Source of the DNA: Cellulomonas sp.
GTDB taxonomy: Bacteria; Actinomycetota; Actinomycetes; Actinomycetales; Cellulomonadaceae
Direction: 5' to 3'
DNA: 64,000 nucleotides
NCBI RefSeq assembly: GCF_015234515.1
Contig: NZ_JADGMY010000025.1
Span: forward strand, 81,717 to 145,716
The notes under the pieces were generated by a model. The model saw nothing but the letters and a program-made list of their open reading frames with translations, was not told where the DNA came from and did no database searches. The first letter of the stretch is position 1, and each line of letters starts with the position of its first letter. The translations under genes and the position numbers were made by a program. Of the stretch, positions 8,828 through 16,045 are shown piece after piece.

Positions 8828-9512
8828 ATGTACCGCGGCCTCCTCCTCGACATGTACGGCACCCTCGTGTGCGAGGACGACGAGGTGTTGGCGCCGATCT
8901 GCGCCCACGTCGCAGGGCTCGCCGGTGTCGAGCCCGGCGTCGTCGCGAAGGAGTGGGGGCGTCGGTTCGGCGAGGCCTGCCGCGCAGCCCACGGGGACGC
9001 GTTCCGTCTGCAGCGGGCCCTCAGCCACGAGACGCTCGCGGAGACGATGCAGCACTTCGACGTGCGCGGCGACGCGGAGGACCTCTGTCGTCCCCAGTTC
9101 GAGTTCTGGCGTCGTCCTGCCGTCTTCGCCGACAGCCTGCCGTTCCTGCAGCAGGTCGGGGTACCCGTGTGCGTGGTCTCCAACATCGACCGGGACGACG
9201 TGCAGGCGGTGCTGGACCTGCACCACCTGCCGGTGGACGCCGTCGTCACGAGCGAGGACGCCCGCGCCTACAAGCCTCGCCCAGAACCGTTCGAGCTCGC
9301 CCTGGACGCCCTGGGCCTGCGACCCGACGAGGTCCTGCACGTCGGGGACTCGCCGTCCGCCGACATCGGTGGTGCCCGGGTGCTCGGGATGGCTACGGCA
9401 TGGATCAACCGCAAGGGCCGGCGTGCCCCGGCGGGCTGCGAACCCGACCTTCACGGCGGGCTCCCTCCACGAGCTGTCCGAACAGCTGCGCCTCGGCATG
9501 CGGCGCAGCTGA
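8828..9512 (+). pseudogene. HAD-family hydrolase with a +1 frameshift near the C-terminus
   Basis: The reading frame from ATG 8828 encodes a haloacid dehalogenase-type phosphatase. Motif I is DMYGTLV, motif II SNID, the Lys is in YKPRPEPF, and motif IV is GDSPSADIGGA. After CEPD (about 9447) the frame runs into an Arg-rich tail ending at 9607. The +1 frame instead gives a natural HAD ending, FTAGSLHELSEQLRLGMRRS, with a stop at 9510-9512. Removing one C at 9448-9449 restores a 227-residue protein of normal length. Because the damage lies after all catalytic motifs, the enzyme may still work, or this is a sequencing error. Confidence 0.75.
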
Positions 9513-9620
9513 TCGACACGAGGAGGCGAGCGCGCAGAGGGGGTCGCAGGACCCGTCCAGATCCTCAGTGGCGCGCGGACACGTCAGGGCCGGTAGTGAA
9601 GCGCTGAAGGTACTGTCGAC

Positions 9621-10268
9621 TCAGCCTGCCGTGCTGATGACCAGGCCCTCGACAGTCATCTCGACGATGCAGGCCGCGAGGTCGGGCACGACCACGTGCG
9701 CCGCGCTCAGGTCGCTGACCGGGTGGGTGGTGGCCACCCCGAGCACGTGCGCGCCTGCTGCACGTCCCGCCTCCAGGCCGGCTGGTGCGTCTTCCACGAC
9801 GAGGCACCGGCGAGGGTTGAAGCCGAGCCGGCGGGCCGCGTCCAGGTATCCCTGCGGGTCAGGCTTGCCCAGCCGGACATCCTCTGCCGCGACCAGCACG
9901 TCGGGCACCGGCAGCCCGGCGGCGGCCAGCCGCGCACGCATCAGCAGCTGCGACCCCGACGTCACCGCGGCCCACCGATCGGAAGGGAGGCGCGACAAGA
10001 CGTCTCGCGTGGCGGGGAGCGCGATCACCTCATCGAGGTCCGCCATCTCCAGCCGCTCGAGCTCAGCGACCGCCGCGGCGCACTGGTCGCTGGGCAGGAA
10101 CTCGGCCACCGTGTCCTCCGAGCGGCGCCCGTGACAGACCGCGAGGACCTTCGAGGCGTCGATCCCGCGGCCCGCGGACCATGCCCGCCACGAGCGCCCG
10201 ACCGCCGCGGTCGAGTCGACCAACGTCCCGTCGATGTCGAACAGGATCGCGTCCACCTCGAAGCGCAT
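9621..10268 (-). CDS. HAD-superfamily sugar-phosphatase-like hydrolase
   Basis: The 215-residue protein, read from MRFEVDAIL, contains all four HAD motifs: DIDGTLVDS (nucleophile and acid Asp), TSGSQ (Ser/Thr), KPDPQGY (Lys) and EDAPAGLEAGRAAG (Mg-binding acids). The cap domain lies between residues about 15 and 85. This layout fits the beta-phosphoglucomutase/glycerol-3-phosphatase/GPP-type phosphatases that act on small phosphosugars. It converges with the frameshifted HAD gene, but the two are not close copies. The substrate cannot be predicted. The downstream neighbour across a repeat element is a GrpB-like gene. Confidence 0.85.
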   Translation of the reverse strand: MRFEVDAILFDIDGTLVDSTAAVGRSWRAWSAGRGIDASKVLAVCHGRRSEDTVAEFLPSDQCAAAVAELERLEMADLDEVIALPATRDVLSRLPSDRWAAVTSGSQLLMRARLAAAGLPVPDVLVAAEDVRLGKPDPQGYLDAARRLGFNPRRCLVVEDAPAGLEAGRAAGAHVLGVATTHPVSDLSAAHVVVPDLAACIVEMTVEGLVISTAG

Positions 10269-10320
10269 GCGTCGCAACCTACGGGCTTTGCCCGCAGGCG
10301 TTCGAGTCGCGTGTCGCAGT

Positions 10321-10415
10321 AACTCGTCGGAGTTGTCCGGACACCGACGCTGTGACCTGTGGCCGGACAGGTAGGTGAGACGGGTGGCGTCTCACCTACC
10401 TGTCCGAATCCTCAG
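10321..10415 (+). repeat. Palindromic interspersed repeat, copy 1 (subtype A)
   Basis: This copy has a perfect 18-bp stem: GGACAGGTAGGTGAGACG at 10365-10382, a 5-nt loop, and its reverse complement at 10388-10405. It begins with the shared left block ending GGAGTTGTCC and ends with CCTGTCCGAATCCTCAG. Related copies are at 12026, 12863, 14061, 14817 and 22051, all in the same orientation and all between genes. It may act as a REP-like element, a bidirectional terminator or a non-autonomous mobile element. Confidence 0.8.
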
Positions 10416-10552
10416 CGAGAGTCCGGGAAGCTCGGACCGGGTGTCGACGGCCATCGCGGCCATGAGCTGCTTGCTGGGGCGTTGCGCGTTCCCACCCGGA
10501 GGCGAACAGGCTGCGGTCCGGATGTCTGGCTGCATTCAGTAGGGTCCAGGCT

Positions 10553-11071
10553 GTGCTTGTGCCCTACGACCCGTCATGGCCTGACCGGTTCAGGGCCGCG
10601 GCTGAATCCCTCAAGCAGGTAGGCAACCCGCAGTGGACCGTCGAGCACATCGGGTCCACCGCCATCCCGGGGCTGTCATCCAAGCCGATCATCGACCTTG
10701 CTGTTCGCATCGAGGACGCTCGCGACTTCCAGCGACACCGGCCAGCGCTGGAGGGCGATGGCTGGCGAACTGGCAGCAGCGTACGAACGCACGACGTGAT
10801 GCTCCGCGAGCGGGATGGCACCCGGACTCACATCGCTCACTTCTTCGCCTCGGCGGTATGGAATGAGGTGAATCAGCGTCTCTTCCGCGACTGGCTGCTG
10901 GCGCATCCCACGGATGCTCTCCGCTACCAAGAGGTGAAGCGCCTGGCCGTCGAGGATGCGTCCGCCGGGCTCGGTGCGTACAACGCTGCGAAGACGAGAA
11001 TCGTGCAGGAGCTGGTCGATCGCGCTCGGGCCGAGCGGGGTATGCCCGCGGTGTCGGTCTCCGACAAGTAG
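10553..11071 (+). CDS. GrpB family protein (UPF0157)
   Basis: This 172-residue protein has the GrpB/UPF0157 signature: VPYDPSWPDRF at the N-terminus, EHIGSTAIPGLSSKPIIDL near residue 32, and a His/Arg-rich LREREG-like segment followed by HFFASAVW and FRDWLLAHP. The family has a nucleotidyltransferase-like fold and is often fused to dephospho-CoA kinase, but its role is poorly defined. Length is normal for a free-standing member. The start is GTG. It is the first gene after repeat copy 1 in what looks like an accessory island. Confidence 0.9.
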   Translation: MLVPYDPSWPDRFRAAAESLKQVGNPQWTVEHIGSTAIPGLSSKPIIDLAVRIEDARDFQRHRPALEGDGWRTGSSVRTHDVMLRERDGTRTHIAHFFASAVWNEVNQRLFRDWLLAHPTDALRYQEVKRLAVEDASAGLGAYNAAKTRIVQELVDRARAERGMPAVSVSDK

Positions 11072-11141
11072 TCCGCGCGCGTCCACTCATGCCGTGCTCC
11101 GGGTGGGCCGCGGTGATGACCGTCCGCTCCCTCCGCCAGAC

Positions 11142-11879
11142 CTACCGCAGGGCGCGCAGGTCGTCGAGGTCGCCGTCGAAGACGTTCATGTCGATGAACG
11201 ACTCCTCGCCGTCGTACCCGTCGAGGCGGTCCCGGTTCGAGTACTGCCAGAAGGTCCACGCCCGGTCGTCCGACAGGGTGGGCGGCACGGCGACGGACCG
11301 GATCCAGATGGGCGTGCCCGGGAAGTGACCGGCGACGTACCGGTCGTACGCGCTGGAGGTCGCGTAGACGACCGGCTCGATGCCGTGGTCACGCAGGGTC
11401 TCGATGAGCGCGGTCAGCTCCGGGCGGACCTGCGACGCGTCCGGGGGGTGGGCGTGGAACGTCCCGTAGTACTCGACGTCGATCGCGACGGGCAGCAGGT
11501 CCTCGTCGTCCGGCACCGTCGCGAGCACGTGCTCCGCCTGCGCCCTGCCGCTGCTCTCGAAGCTGAAGAAGTGGTACGCACCGACCAGCAGCCCGGCCTC
11601 CCGCGCCCCGCGCAGGTTCGCCTCGAACTCCCGGTCGACGAACGACGAGCCCTCGGTGGCCTTCACGTACGCGAAGTCGACGTCCTGCCGGGCGATCGTC
11701 GGCCAGTCGACGGTTCCCTGCCACGCCGAGACGTCGACCCCCCGCACGTCGTAGCGCGCCGCGAACAGACGGTTCGGCCACACCAGGCCGCGTTCGACGA
11801 GCGCGGCCCCGAGCGCGAGGACGACGATCGTCCCCGTCAGGACGATCAGCAGGACACGGGTGCGACGGCGGCTCGGCAC
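11142..11879 (-). CDS. GH25 lysozyme-like muramidase, membrane-anchored
   Basis: The 245-residue protein has a basic N-terminus and one transmembrane/signal-anchor helix (about residues 8-29). A glycoside hydrolase family 25 domain follows: GVDVSAWQGTVDW at its start, DFAYVKATEG, a central DVEYYG with the catalytic Asp-x-Glu pair, and WTFWQYS near the end. GH25 enzymes cut the N-acetylmuramic acid bond of peptidoglycan. The absence of a clear cleavage site suggests an anchored enzyme acting on the outer face. The GTG start at 11879 was chosen because residues upstream look non-coding. Confidence 0.88.
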   Translation of the reverse strand: MPSRRRTRVLLIVLTGTIVVLALGAALVERGLVWPNRLFAARYDVRGVDVSAWQGTVDWPTIARQDVDFAYVKATEGSSFVDREFEANLRGAREAGLLVGAYHFFSFESSGRAQAEHVLATVPDDEDLLPVAIDVEYYGTFHAHPPDASQVRPELTALIETLRDHGIEPVVYATSSAYDRYVAGHFPGTPIWIRSVAVPPTLSDDRAWTFWQYSNRDRLDGYDGEESFIDMNVFDGDLDDLRALR

Positions 11880-12025
11880 CGCGCCAGTCTGGCGTCGTCG
11901 CGCGTCCTGCGCGCGCAGCGTCCACCTGACCGGCCGCAGACGCTGAGTGCCACCATCCGGTCGCCGAGGCACGCAACGCGCCGGGTCATCGCGGCTTCCT
12001 ACAGCGTCACTCGGGCGCCGCCGTC

Positions 12026-12125
12026 TGTAGGAACGCGCCAGACTTGTCCACCGCCCGATGTCGTGACCTGCGCCCTGACAGGAGCGTGAGACGGCCGCTG
12101 TCCCACCTTCGTGTCCGGATCCTCA
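12026..12125 (+). repeat. Palindromic interspersed repeat, copy 2 (subtype B)
   Basis: This copy starts TGTAGGAACGC, carries the conserved centre GTGACCTGCGC and ends GTGTCCGGATCCTCAG. The hairpin is imperfect compared with subtype A, with about 11 of 15 positions pairing around GAGACGGCCGCTGTCCCAC. It lies in the 393-bp gap between the GH25 gene and the small gene starting at 12273. Apart from the repeat, that gap shows only high-GC sequence. Confidence 0.75.
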
Positions 12126-12272
12126 GCGGTAGGCGCGCCGGCGCGCCGTCCGCGTCATGCTGATCATCGTGAGGAATCGACGCCGCCTGTGCGCGTGCGA
12201 CGCGCACTGGTCGGGGACTCGATCCGCCGCTGCGTCAACAGGTCTTGGCGGCGCCGTCAGCTCGGAGCACTC

Positions 12273-12695
12273 GTGACGCCGTGGAAGCCACCTTTCGGCG
12301 GCCCGCTGCCCGCCGACCCATCGCTGGACGCCTTCCGCAATTCAGTCGCCCGTCTGATGTGTGGGAGCAGGACGGTCGGCTACATCGCCTTTCGGGTGGA
12401 CCGCTCGAGCCGTCTCGTGCGCGGCCACCTGTGGTGGCGTGAGTGGGCGATGCCGAAGGAGGTCGTCGAGTGGATGCAGACGATGGTCGACGGATCCCAC
12501 TCGTACGACGTCACGCAGATGAGCGACGGGATCATCGAGGATCCAGCCGGCAACGGCTGGCTCCGGGCTGTACGGAGCGGTGAGGCAGACGACTTTCGAG
12601 AGGCCAGGGCTGAGATCCGCTACCGGGTGGTGTGGCTGAGCGGCGCCGAGCGCACGGCCGCGTGGGAGCGCTACGGCTACGGCGGCGCGGACTAG
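12273..12695 (+). CDS. Hypothetical protein
   Basis: This 140-residue protein begins at a GTG preceded by CGGAG. It contains many Trp residues (HLWWREWAMPKEVVEWMQ) and an acidic middle, with no signal peptide or membrane segment. No family was recognised. The frame could extend upstream to 12111, but that part overlaps the repeat element and is Arg/Pro-rich, so the later start is preferred. It lies between two repeat copies in the accessory island. Confidence 0.5.
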   Translation: MTPWKPPFGGPLPADPSLDAFRNSVARLMCGSRTVGYIAFRVDRSSRLVRGHLWWREWAMPKEVVEWMQTMVDGSHSYDVTQMSDGIIEDPAGNGWLRAVRSGEADDFREARAEIRYRVVWLSGAERTAAWERYGYGGAD

Positions 12696-12785
12696 CTCGG
12701 GTCGAGCCGCCGAGCTCGCCCCCGGCGGCAGCCACGTACGTGGCGCGAGCCACGCTCAGCTCCACGCCCTCGAGCCTCTTCCCGG

Positions 12786-12862
12786 GGCAAGTAGGTGAGA
12801 TCGGGACACGCCGTGGGCATCTCCGTGAGATCGGGACAACTCAGATGAGATCCCACAGGGGG
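12786..12862 (+). repeat. Short direct repeats adjoining repeat copy 3
   Basis: Three versions of a GTGAGATCGGGACA-like word occur within about 75 bp: GTAGGTGAGATCGGGACA, CCGTGAGATCGGGACA and AGATGAGATCCCACA. They run directly into the left end of repeat copy 3. Short internal repeats of this kind occur near the ends of some actinobacterial insertion sequences, so this may be debris of a mobile element. No transposase frame is nearby. Confidence 0.4.
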
Positions 12863-12963
12863 TGTAGGAGCTCAGCGGAGTTGTCCGCGTGGCGTGGTCA
12901 TGACCTGCGGGTGGACAGATGGGTGAGACGACGGACGTCTCAGCTTCCTGTCCGAATCCTCAG
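12863..12963 (+). repeat. Palindromic interspersed repeat, copy 3 (subtype A)
   Basis: It begins TGTAGGAGCTCAGCGGAGTT, has the centre ATGACCTGCGGGTGGACA, an inner GAGACG/CGTCTC stem, and the shared right end CCTGTCCGAATCCTCAG. The stem is shorter than in copy 1 because the GGTGAGACG arm pairs with CGTCTCAGC. It fills most of the gap between two small unknown genes. Confidence 0.8.
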
Positions 12964-13041
12964 AACCTCCCCGCGAGTGCCTGTTCCCTGATCCAGGTGG
13001 CCCGCTGGTGAACGTCGGTCGTGGGTGGGCACGATGGCGGG

Positions 13042-13437
13042 GTGAGCAGGGGACCGGAACGGCGAGAGCGCCGGGCGGGGCAGAGCGACCGCCCGGAGCC
13101 GAGTCCTGCCGGACACGGCGGTGAATGGCCGTCGCCGATTCGTGACGGGGTGTGGCTCGATGCCGCCGGGACGCGGTGGCGGCGCCGTGGCGGGCTGTGC
13201 ACGGACAAGCGGGTGAGGCGCCTGTTGGGTTCGCCCGAGGTCCGGGTCCTGCTGTTCTACGGACCACATGCGCCGACGGAGGTCGAGCCGGCCGATCGGG
13301 ACGCGTTGTGGCAGCGGATGAGCCGCTACCTCGAGGAGCCTGCGGTTCGTGATCCCGGCGACTTCACCGACTTCGATACGGGGGAGTTCCGCGACGACCA
13401 GCGCCGCACGCTGCTGGTCGTCGAGGAGTCGTGCTGA
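13042..13437 (+). CDS. Hypothetical protein
   Basis: This 131-residue protein, read from a GTG at 13042, has an Arg-rich N-terminal third. A more ordered part follows, GVWLDAAGTRWRRRGGLCTDKRVRRLL and then VRVLLFYGPHAPTEVEP, and the C-terminus is acidic. No family was recognised. It could be a small enzyme or regulator. The start is uncertain; an upstream ATG at 13021 is also in frame. It sits between repeat copy 3 and a half-copy of the same repeat. Confidence 0.45.
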   Translation: MSRGPERRERRAGQSDRPEPSPAGHGGEWPSPIRDGVWLDAAGTRWRRRGGLCTDKRVRRLLGSPEVRVLLFYGPHAPTEVEPADRDALWQRMSRYLEEPAVRDPGDFTDFDTGEFRDDQRRTLLVVEESC

Positions 13438-13469
13438 TCGATCAGGTTCGTCGCCGTGCAGGGACCCGA

Positions 13470-13493
13470 CTCACGTGCCTGTCCGAGTCCTCG
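13470..13493 (+). repeat. Right half of the palindromic repeat
   Basis: Only the right end of the family is present here (CCTGTCCGAGTCCTC in place of CCTGTCCGAATCCTC). It supplies the stop codon and last residues of the convergent zinc-ribbon gene (13471-13950). This suggests that repeat insertion or decay reshaped the 3' end of that gene. Confidence 0.5.
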
Positions 13494-13950
13494 GAGGCAC
13501 ACGCCGCTGCAGACGGTCGATCGTCCGCACCACCTCCTCGCGGTGCTGCGCCGAGGTGATCCACGACGGCAGGCGCTCGAGCATGCTCGAGGGGCCGAGG
13601 TCGTCCGGGTGGCGCTCGCGCAGCTTCGCGGCGACGTGGGCGCGGAGCACGCTGAGATGGCGTTCGTTGTAGGCCCACAGCACCCGCCCGCCGCAGCACG
13701 GACCCTGCAGCCACAGCGGAGCGCCGAAGTAGGGGTCGGTCGCTCCACCCCACGCGCTCCCCGACCGCGGTGGACGCTCCTGCACCAACGAGCAGTGCGG
13801 GCACACGAGGCGGCGGGGCCACGACCCGAGCCACTCGTCGGTCCGTGACGTCACGACGACCCTGGCGCAGCCCTGGCAGGAAGGGCAGGTCACGAGCACG
13901 TCCTCGGCGGTGAGCTCGTAAGCCGTCAGCCCGGGGTCGCGGTGCCTCAC
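13471..13950 (-). CDS. Zinc-ribbon-like protein
   Basis: This 159-residue protein, from the GTG ending at 13950, has several Cys pairs: CPSCQGC near residue 22, CPHC near residue 50 and CCGG near residue 84. The first two make a plausible zinc ribbon. The C-terminal half is helical (LSVLRAHVAAKLRERHP and EEVVRTIDRLQRRV) and ends RTRTGT, encoded by a half repeat. No specific family was recognised. The long Arg-rich extension available upstream is not protein-like and was not included. Confidence 0.6.
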   Translation of the reverse strand: MRHRDPGLTAYELTAEDVLVTCPSCQGCARVVVTSRTDEWLGSWPRRLVCPHCSLVQERPPRSGSAWGGATDPYFGAPLWLQGPCCGGRVLWAYNERHLSVLRAHVAAKLRERHPDDLGPSSMLERLPSWITSAQHREEVVRTIDRLQRRVPPRTRTGT

Positions 13951-14060
13951 GCCCTGTCTGTCGTCGTCTGCACCGTCCACGTCGCCAGTGTCGTCGACAC
14001 GGGATCGCCCGTGAAGACGACCTGGGCGAGGAAGGTCATGGGACCAGCCAGAAGTGCCAC

Positions 14061-14161
14061 TGTAGGAACTCATCGAACTTGTCCGTCGCCCGCCGCGCTG
14101 ACCTGCGCCGTGACAGGAGCGGGAGACGGATGCCGTCTCACTTTCGTGTCCGAATCCCCAG
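14061..14161 (+). repeat. Palindromic interspersed repeat, copy 4 (subtype B)
   Basis: It begins TGTAGGAACTCATCG and carries the centre CTGACCTGCGCCGTGACAGG. A GAGACGG...CCGTCTCAC stem follows, and it ends GTGTCCGAATCCCCAG. It occupies the middle of the 337-bp gap between two minus-strand genes, 13471-13950 and 14288-14671. Nothing else was recognised in that gap. Confidence 0.78.
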
Positions 14162-14287
14162 CGACCACCGATCGATCACTTCCGCCGTCGGCGGTGAATG
14201 CCGATCGCTCAAGGTGAGTCGCTGCCGCCCGACGCCGTGACCAGCGACCCCGTCACGGTGACGCTGGCTCCGTCCGGCCGCTTCGCG

Positions 14288-14671
14288 CTACTCGCTGGCC
14301 CAAGGTTCGGAGGGCGGGTGGACGTGGGCGTTGAGGATGTCGTGCAGGTCCTCGCCGTCGTTCAGAGTCTGGCTGCCCTGTTCGTCGGTCGCGGTGAGGA
14401 CAAGCTCGACGTGCGGAGGATCATCTATCTGGCGCACTCCGTCGAGGACGCAGAGCATCCCGAAGAGGGCGCTGTGGCTCGCATCCCGGACAGCTTCCAC
14501 GACGAATCGCTGGTCCCGCTCCGGCAGCCGCACGAACCACTCGTGCATGGCCACCGACCGAGCGTGCGGCCTGCGCCCAGGCGGACGTGCCTCAAGCCCC
14601 TCGACGACGTCCCGCACTGCGGCATCGAACACCGTAGTCACCAGTGCAGACACGAACTCGTCCGGATTCAT
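14288..14671 (-). CDS. Hypothetical protein
   Basis: This 127-residue, mostly helical and acidic protein begins MNPDEFVSALVTTVFDAAV. Its ATG is preceded by GGAGGATGCGGCT, a good ribosome-binding site, which decides this start over the longer frame. Features such as HEWFVRLPERDQRFVVEAVRDASHSALFGMLCVLDG and a His/Asp-rich C-terminus resemble immunity-type or DUF proteins, but no family could be named. It has no membrane segment. Confidence 0.6.
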   Translation of the reverse strand: MNPDEFVSALVTTVFDAAVRDVVEGLEARPPGRRPHARSVAMHEWFVRLPERDQRFVVEAVRDASHSALFGMLCVLDGVRQIDDPPHVELVLTATDEQGSQTLNDGEDLHDILNAHVHPPSEPWASE

Positions 14672-14816
14672 AGCCGCATCCTCCATGACCCTCGCCGTCG
14701 GTCCTCCAGACCTTGGACCGGCGCGCCGCCCTCGCACATCGCCGACGGCGCGGAACGAGGTGTCGCGCGTGATACCGAGGGATCCGCCGTGCGCTGCCGC
14801 GAATCGGACAACCGGC

Positions 14817-14918
14817 TCTAGGAACTCAGCGGAGTTGTCAACGCGGCGTGGCGGTGACCTGCGGGCGGACAACTGAGTGAGACGACCGTTCGTCTCGTGT
14901 TCCTGTCCGAATCCTCAG
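14817..14918 (+). repeat. Palindromic interspersed repeat, copy 5 (subtype A)
   Basis: It begins TCTAGGAACTCAGCGGAGTT, whose AACTC-AGCG-GAGTT is itself a small hairpin. The centre is GGTGACCTGCGGGCGGACAA, the inner stem GAGACGACC...CGTCTC, and the end CCTGTCCGAATCCTCAG. It lies immediately upstream of the Mrr-like gene, so it may sit in that gene's promoter or leader. Confidence 0.8.
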
Positions 14919-14934
14919 ATTCAGTCGCCCGGTC

Positions 14935-15816
14935 ATGAACTCGTTCCGGCATGTCGCCCGGCAGGTCGACCTGTCCGGCGTGGGAGCACAGGAGACCGCG
15001 CCCTTCGTGCGTGAGCGGATCGCGCTGGCGGCAGCCGGTGTCATTGCGATCGCGTCGGTGGGTCGCACATACTGCGTCATGCCCACCTCTGGTAACGACC
15101 ACCGAACGCAGGTGATGGTCCAGGCAGCGAACGCATTCGTCGAGTCCCTGACCGAGGACGAACGGGCAGCCATCCTGGACACCAGGGGCGAGACGAACCA
15201 CGTCGCAATGGAGGCGTACCGCGAGTTTCTCTCCGTGGCGTCCAAAGAGGTGTACGGGTCAGCGTTCGCGCGCCCCACGCCCGAGGTCGAGGAGCTCGTC
15301 TCGATCGCGATGGCAGTGGTGGTCGCGTCGGCCGCCGAGCGGCAAGTGCTCGCCACAGAGACGCCACAGATGTCGCAAGCCCGAGAGGCGATCGCGAATA
15401 GGACACCACCGGCTCCGCAGCCTTACGGCGTCTCGTTCGCTGGCGCCGAGCTCCTGTGCGCGGAGTGGATGACCTACCTCGGCCTACGGGACGTGCAGGT
15501 GACTCGCTACTCCCAGGACGGTGGCATCGACATCACGTCACAAACGCACGTTGCACAGGTCAAGCACCAGACCGGCAGTACAGGCGCGCCAGCCGTACGA
15601 GAGATTGCAGGAGCCGCGATGGTCGACGGGCGGCTGCCACTGTTCTTCTCCAGCGGTCCGTACACGCCCGCGGCCATCGAGTTCGCGGAGGCAGCGAACG
15701 TCCCATTGTTCCAGTTCGACGCAGACAACGGCACGCTCATCGGCGTCTCCGCGCTCGCCGAAAGCCTGCTTAGGTACGGGGCCGAATCTCCTGCTGCACG
15801 GCCAGGTGACGCCTGA
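14935..15816 (+). CDS. Mrr-like restriction endonuclease domain protein
   Basis: The C-terminal part of this 293-residue protein (about residues 165-275) has the Mrr_cat nuclease pattern. A helix AELLCAEWMTYLGL is followed by VTRYSQDGGIDITS with the metal-binding Asp, then VAQVKHQTG with the QxK catalytic pair, and VREIAGAAMVDG. The N-terminal 160 residues are helical and unassigned, perhaps a target-recognition or regulatory part. No methyltransferase partner is nearby, which suits a modification-dependent nuclease. A start at ATG 15079 is also possible. Its last codons lie within the terminal inverted repeat of a small MITE-like element. It is a probable defence gene beside the CBASS operon. 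Confidence 0.72.
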   Translation: MNSFRHVARQVDLSGVGAQETAPFVRERIALAAAGVIAIASVGRTYCVMPTSGNDHRTQVMVQAANAFVESLTEDERAAILDTRGETNHVAMEAYREFLSVASKEVYGSAFARPTPEVEELVSIAMAVVVASAAERQVLATETPQMSQAREAIANRTPPAPQPYGVSFAGAELLCAEWMTYLGLRDVQVTRYSQDGGIDITSQTHVAQVKHQTGSTGAPAVREIAGAAMVDGRLPLFFSSGPYTPAAIEFAEAANVPLFQFDADNGTLIGVSALAESLLRYGAESPAARPGDA

Positions 15817-15906
15817 CCAGCGGCGCCCTTCGGCACCACAGGTCGGGGCCTCTACGGAAGGCGCTGCTGCACGAGTGGGTGACAGCGTCACCTGTCCGTG
15901 CAGCAG
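15791..15906. mobile_element. MITE-like 116-bp element with 20-bp terminal inverted repeats
   Basis: The left end CTGCTGCACGGCCAGGTGAC (15791-15810) and the reverse complement of the right end at 15887-15906 match at 19 of 20 positions. A second inner copy of the CTGCTGCACG word lies at 15863. The element encodes no protein and overlaps the stop of the Mrr-like gene. A related segment beginning CTACAGAAGGGGCTGATGCA occurs at 22963, upstream of dnaK. It may be a miniature inverted-repeat transposable element or a strong terminator. Confidence 0.55.
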
Positions 15907-16045
15907 ACCCAAAGCGCAGCGACCGAGACGTCCCAAGAACTGCACTCTGCGGTGGCTATGGTTGGTCGACCCCCATCCAGTACCTGCCGCTCGACCGTGA
16001 CGACGGCCCGGCGGGCTGAGCCGGCTGTCGGAGGCGAGGTCGAGC

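Noticed and set aside
10321..14918. CRISPR array
   Set aside because: The repeats are about 100 bp, diverged and separated by whole genes; there are no short regular spacers or cas genes.
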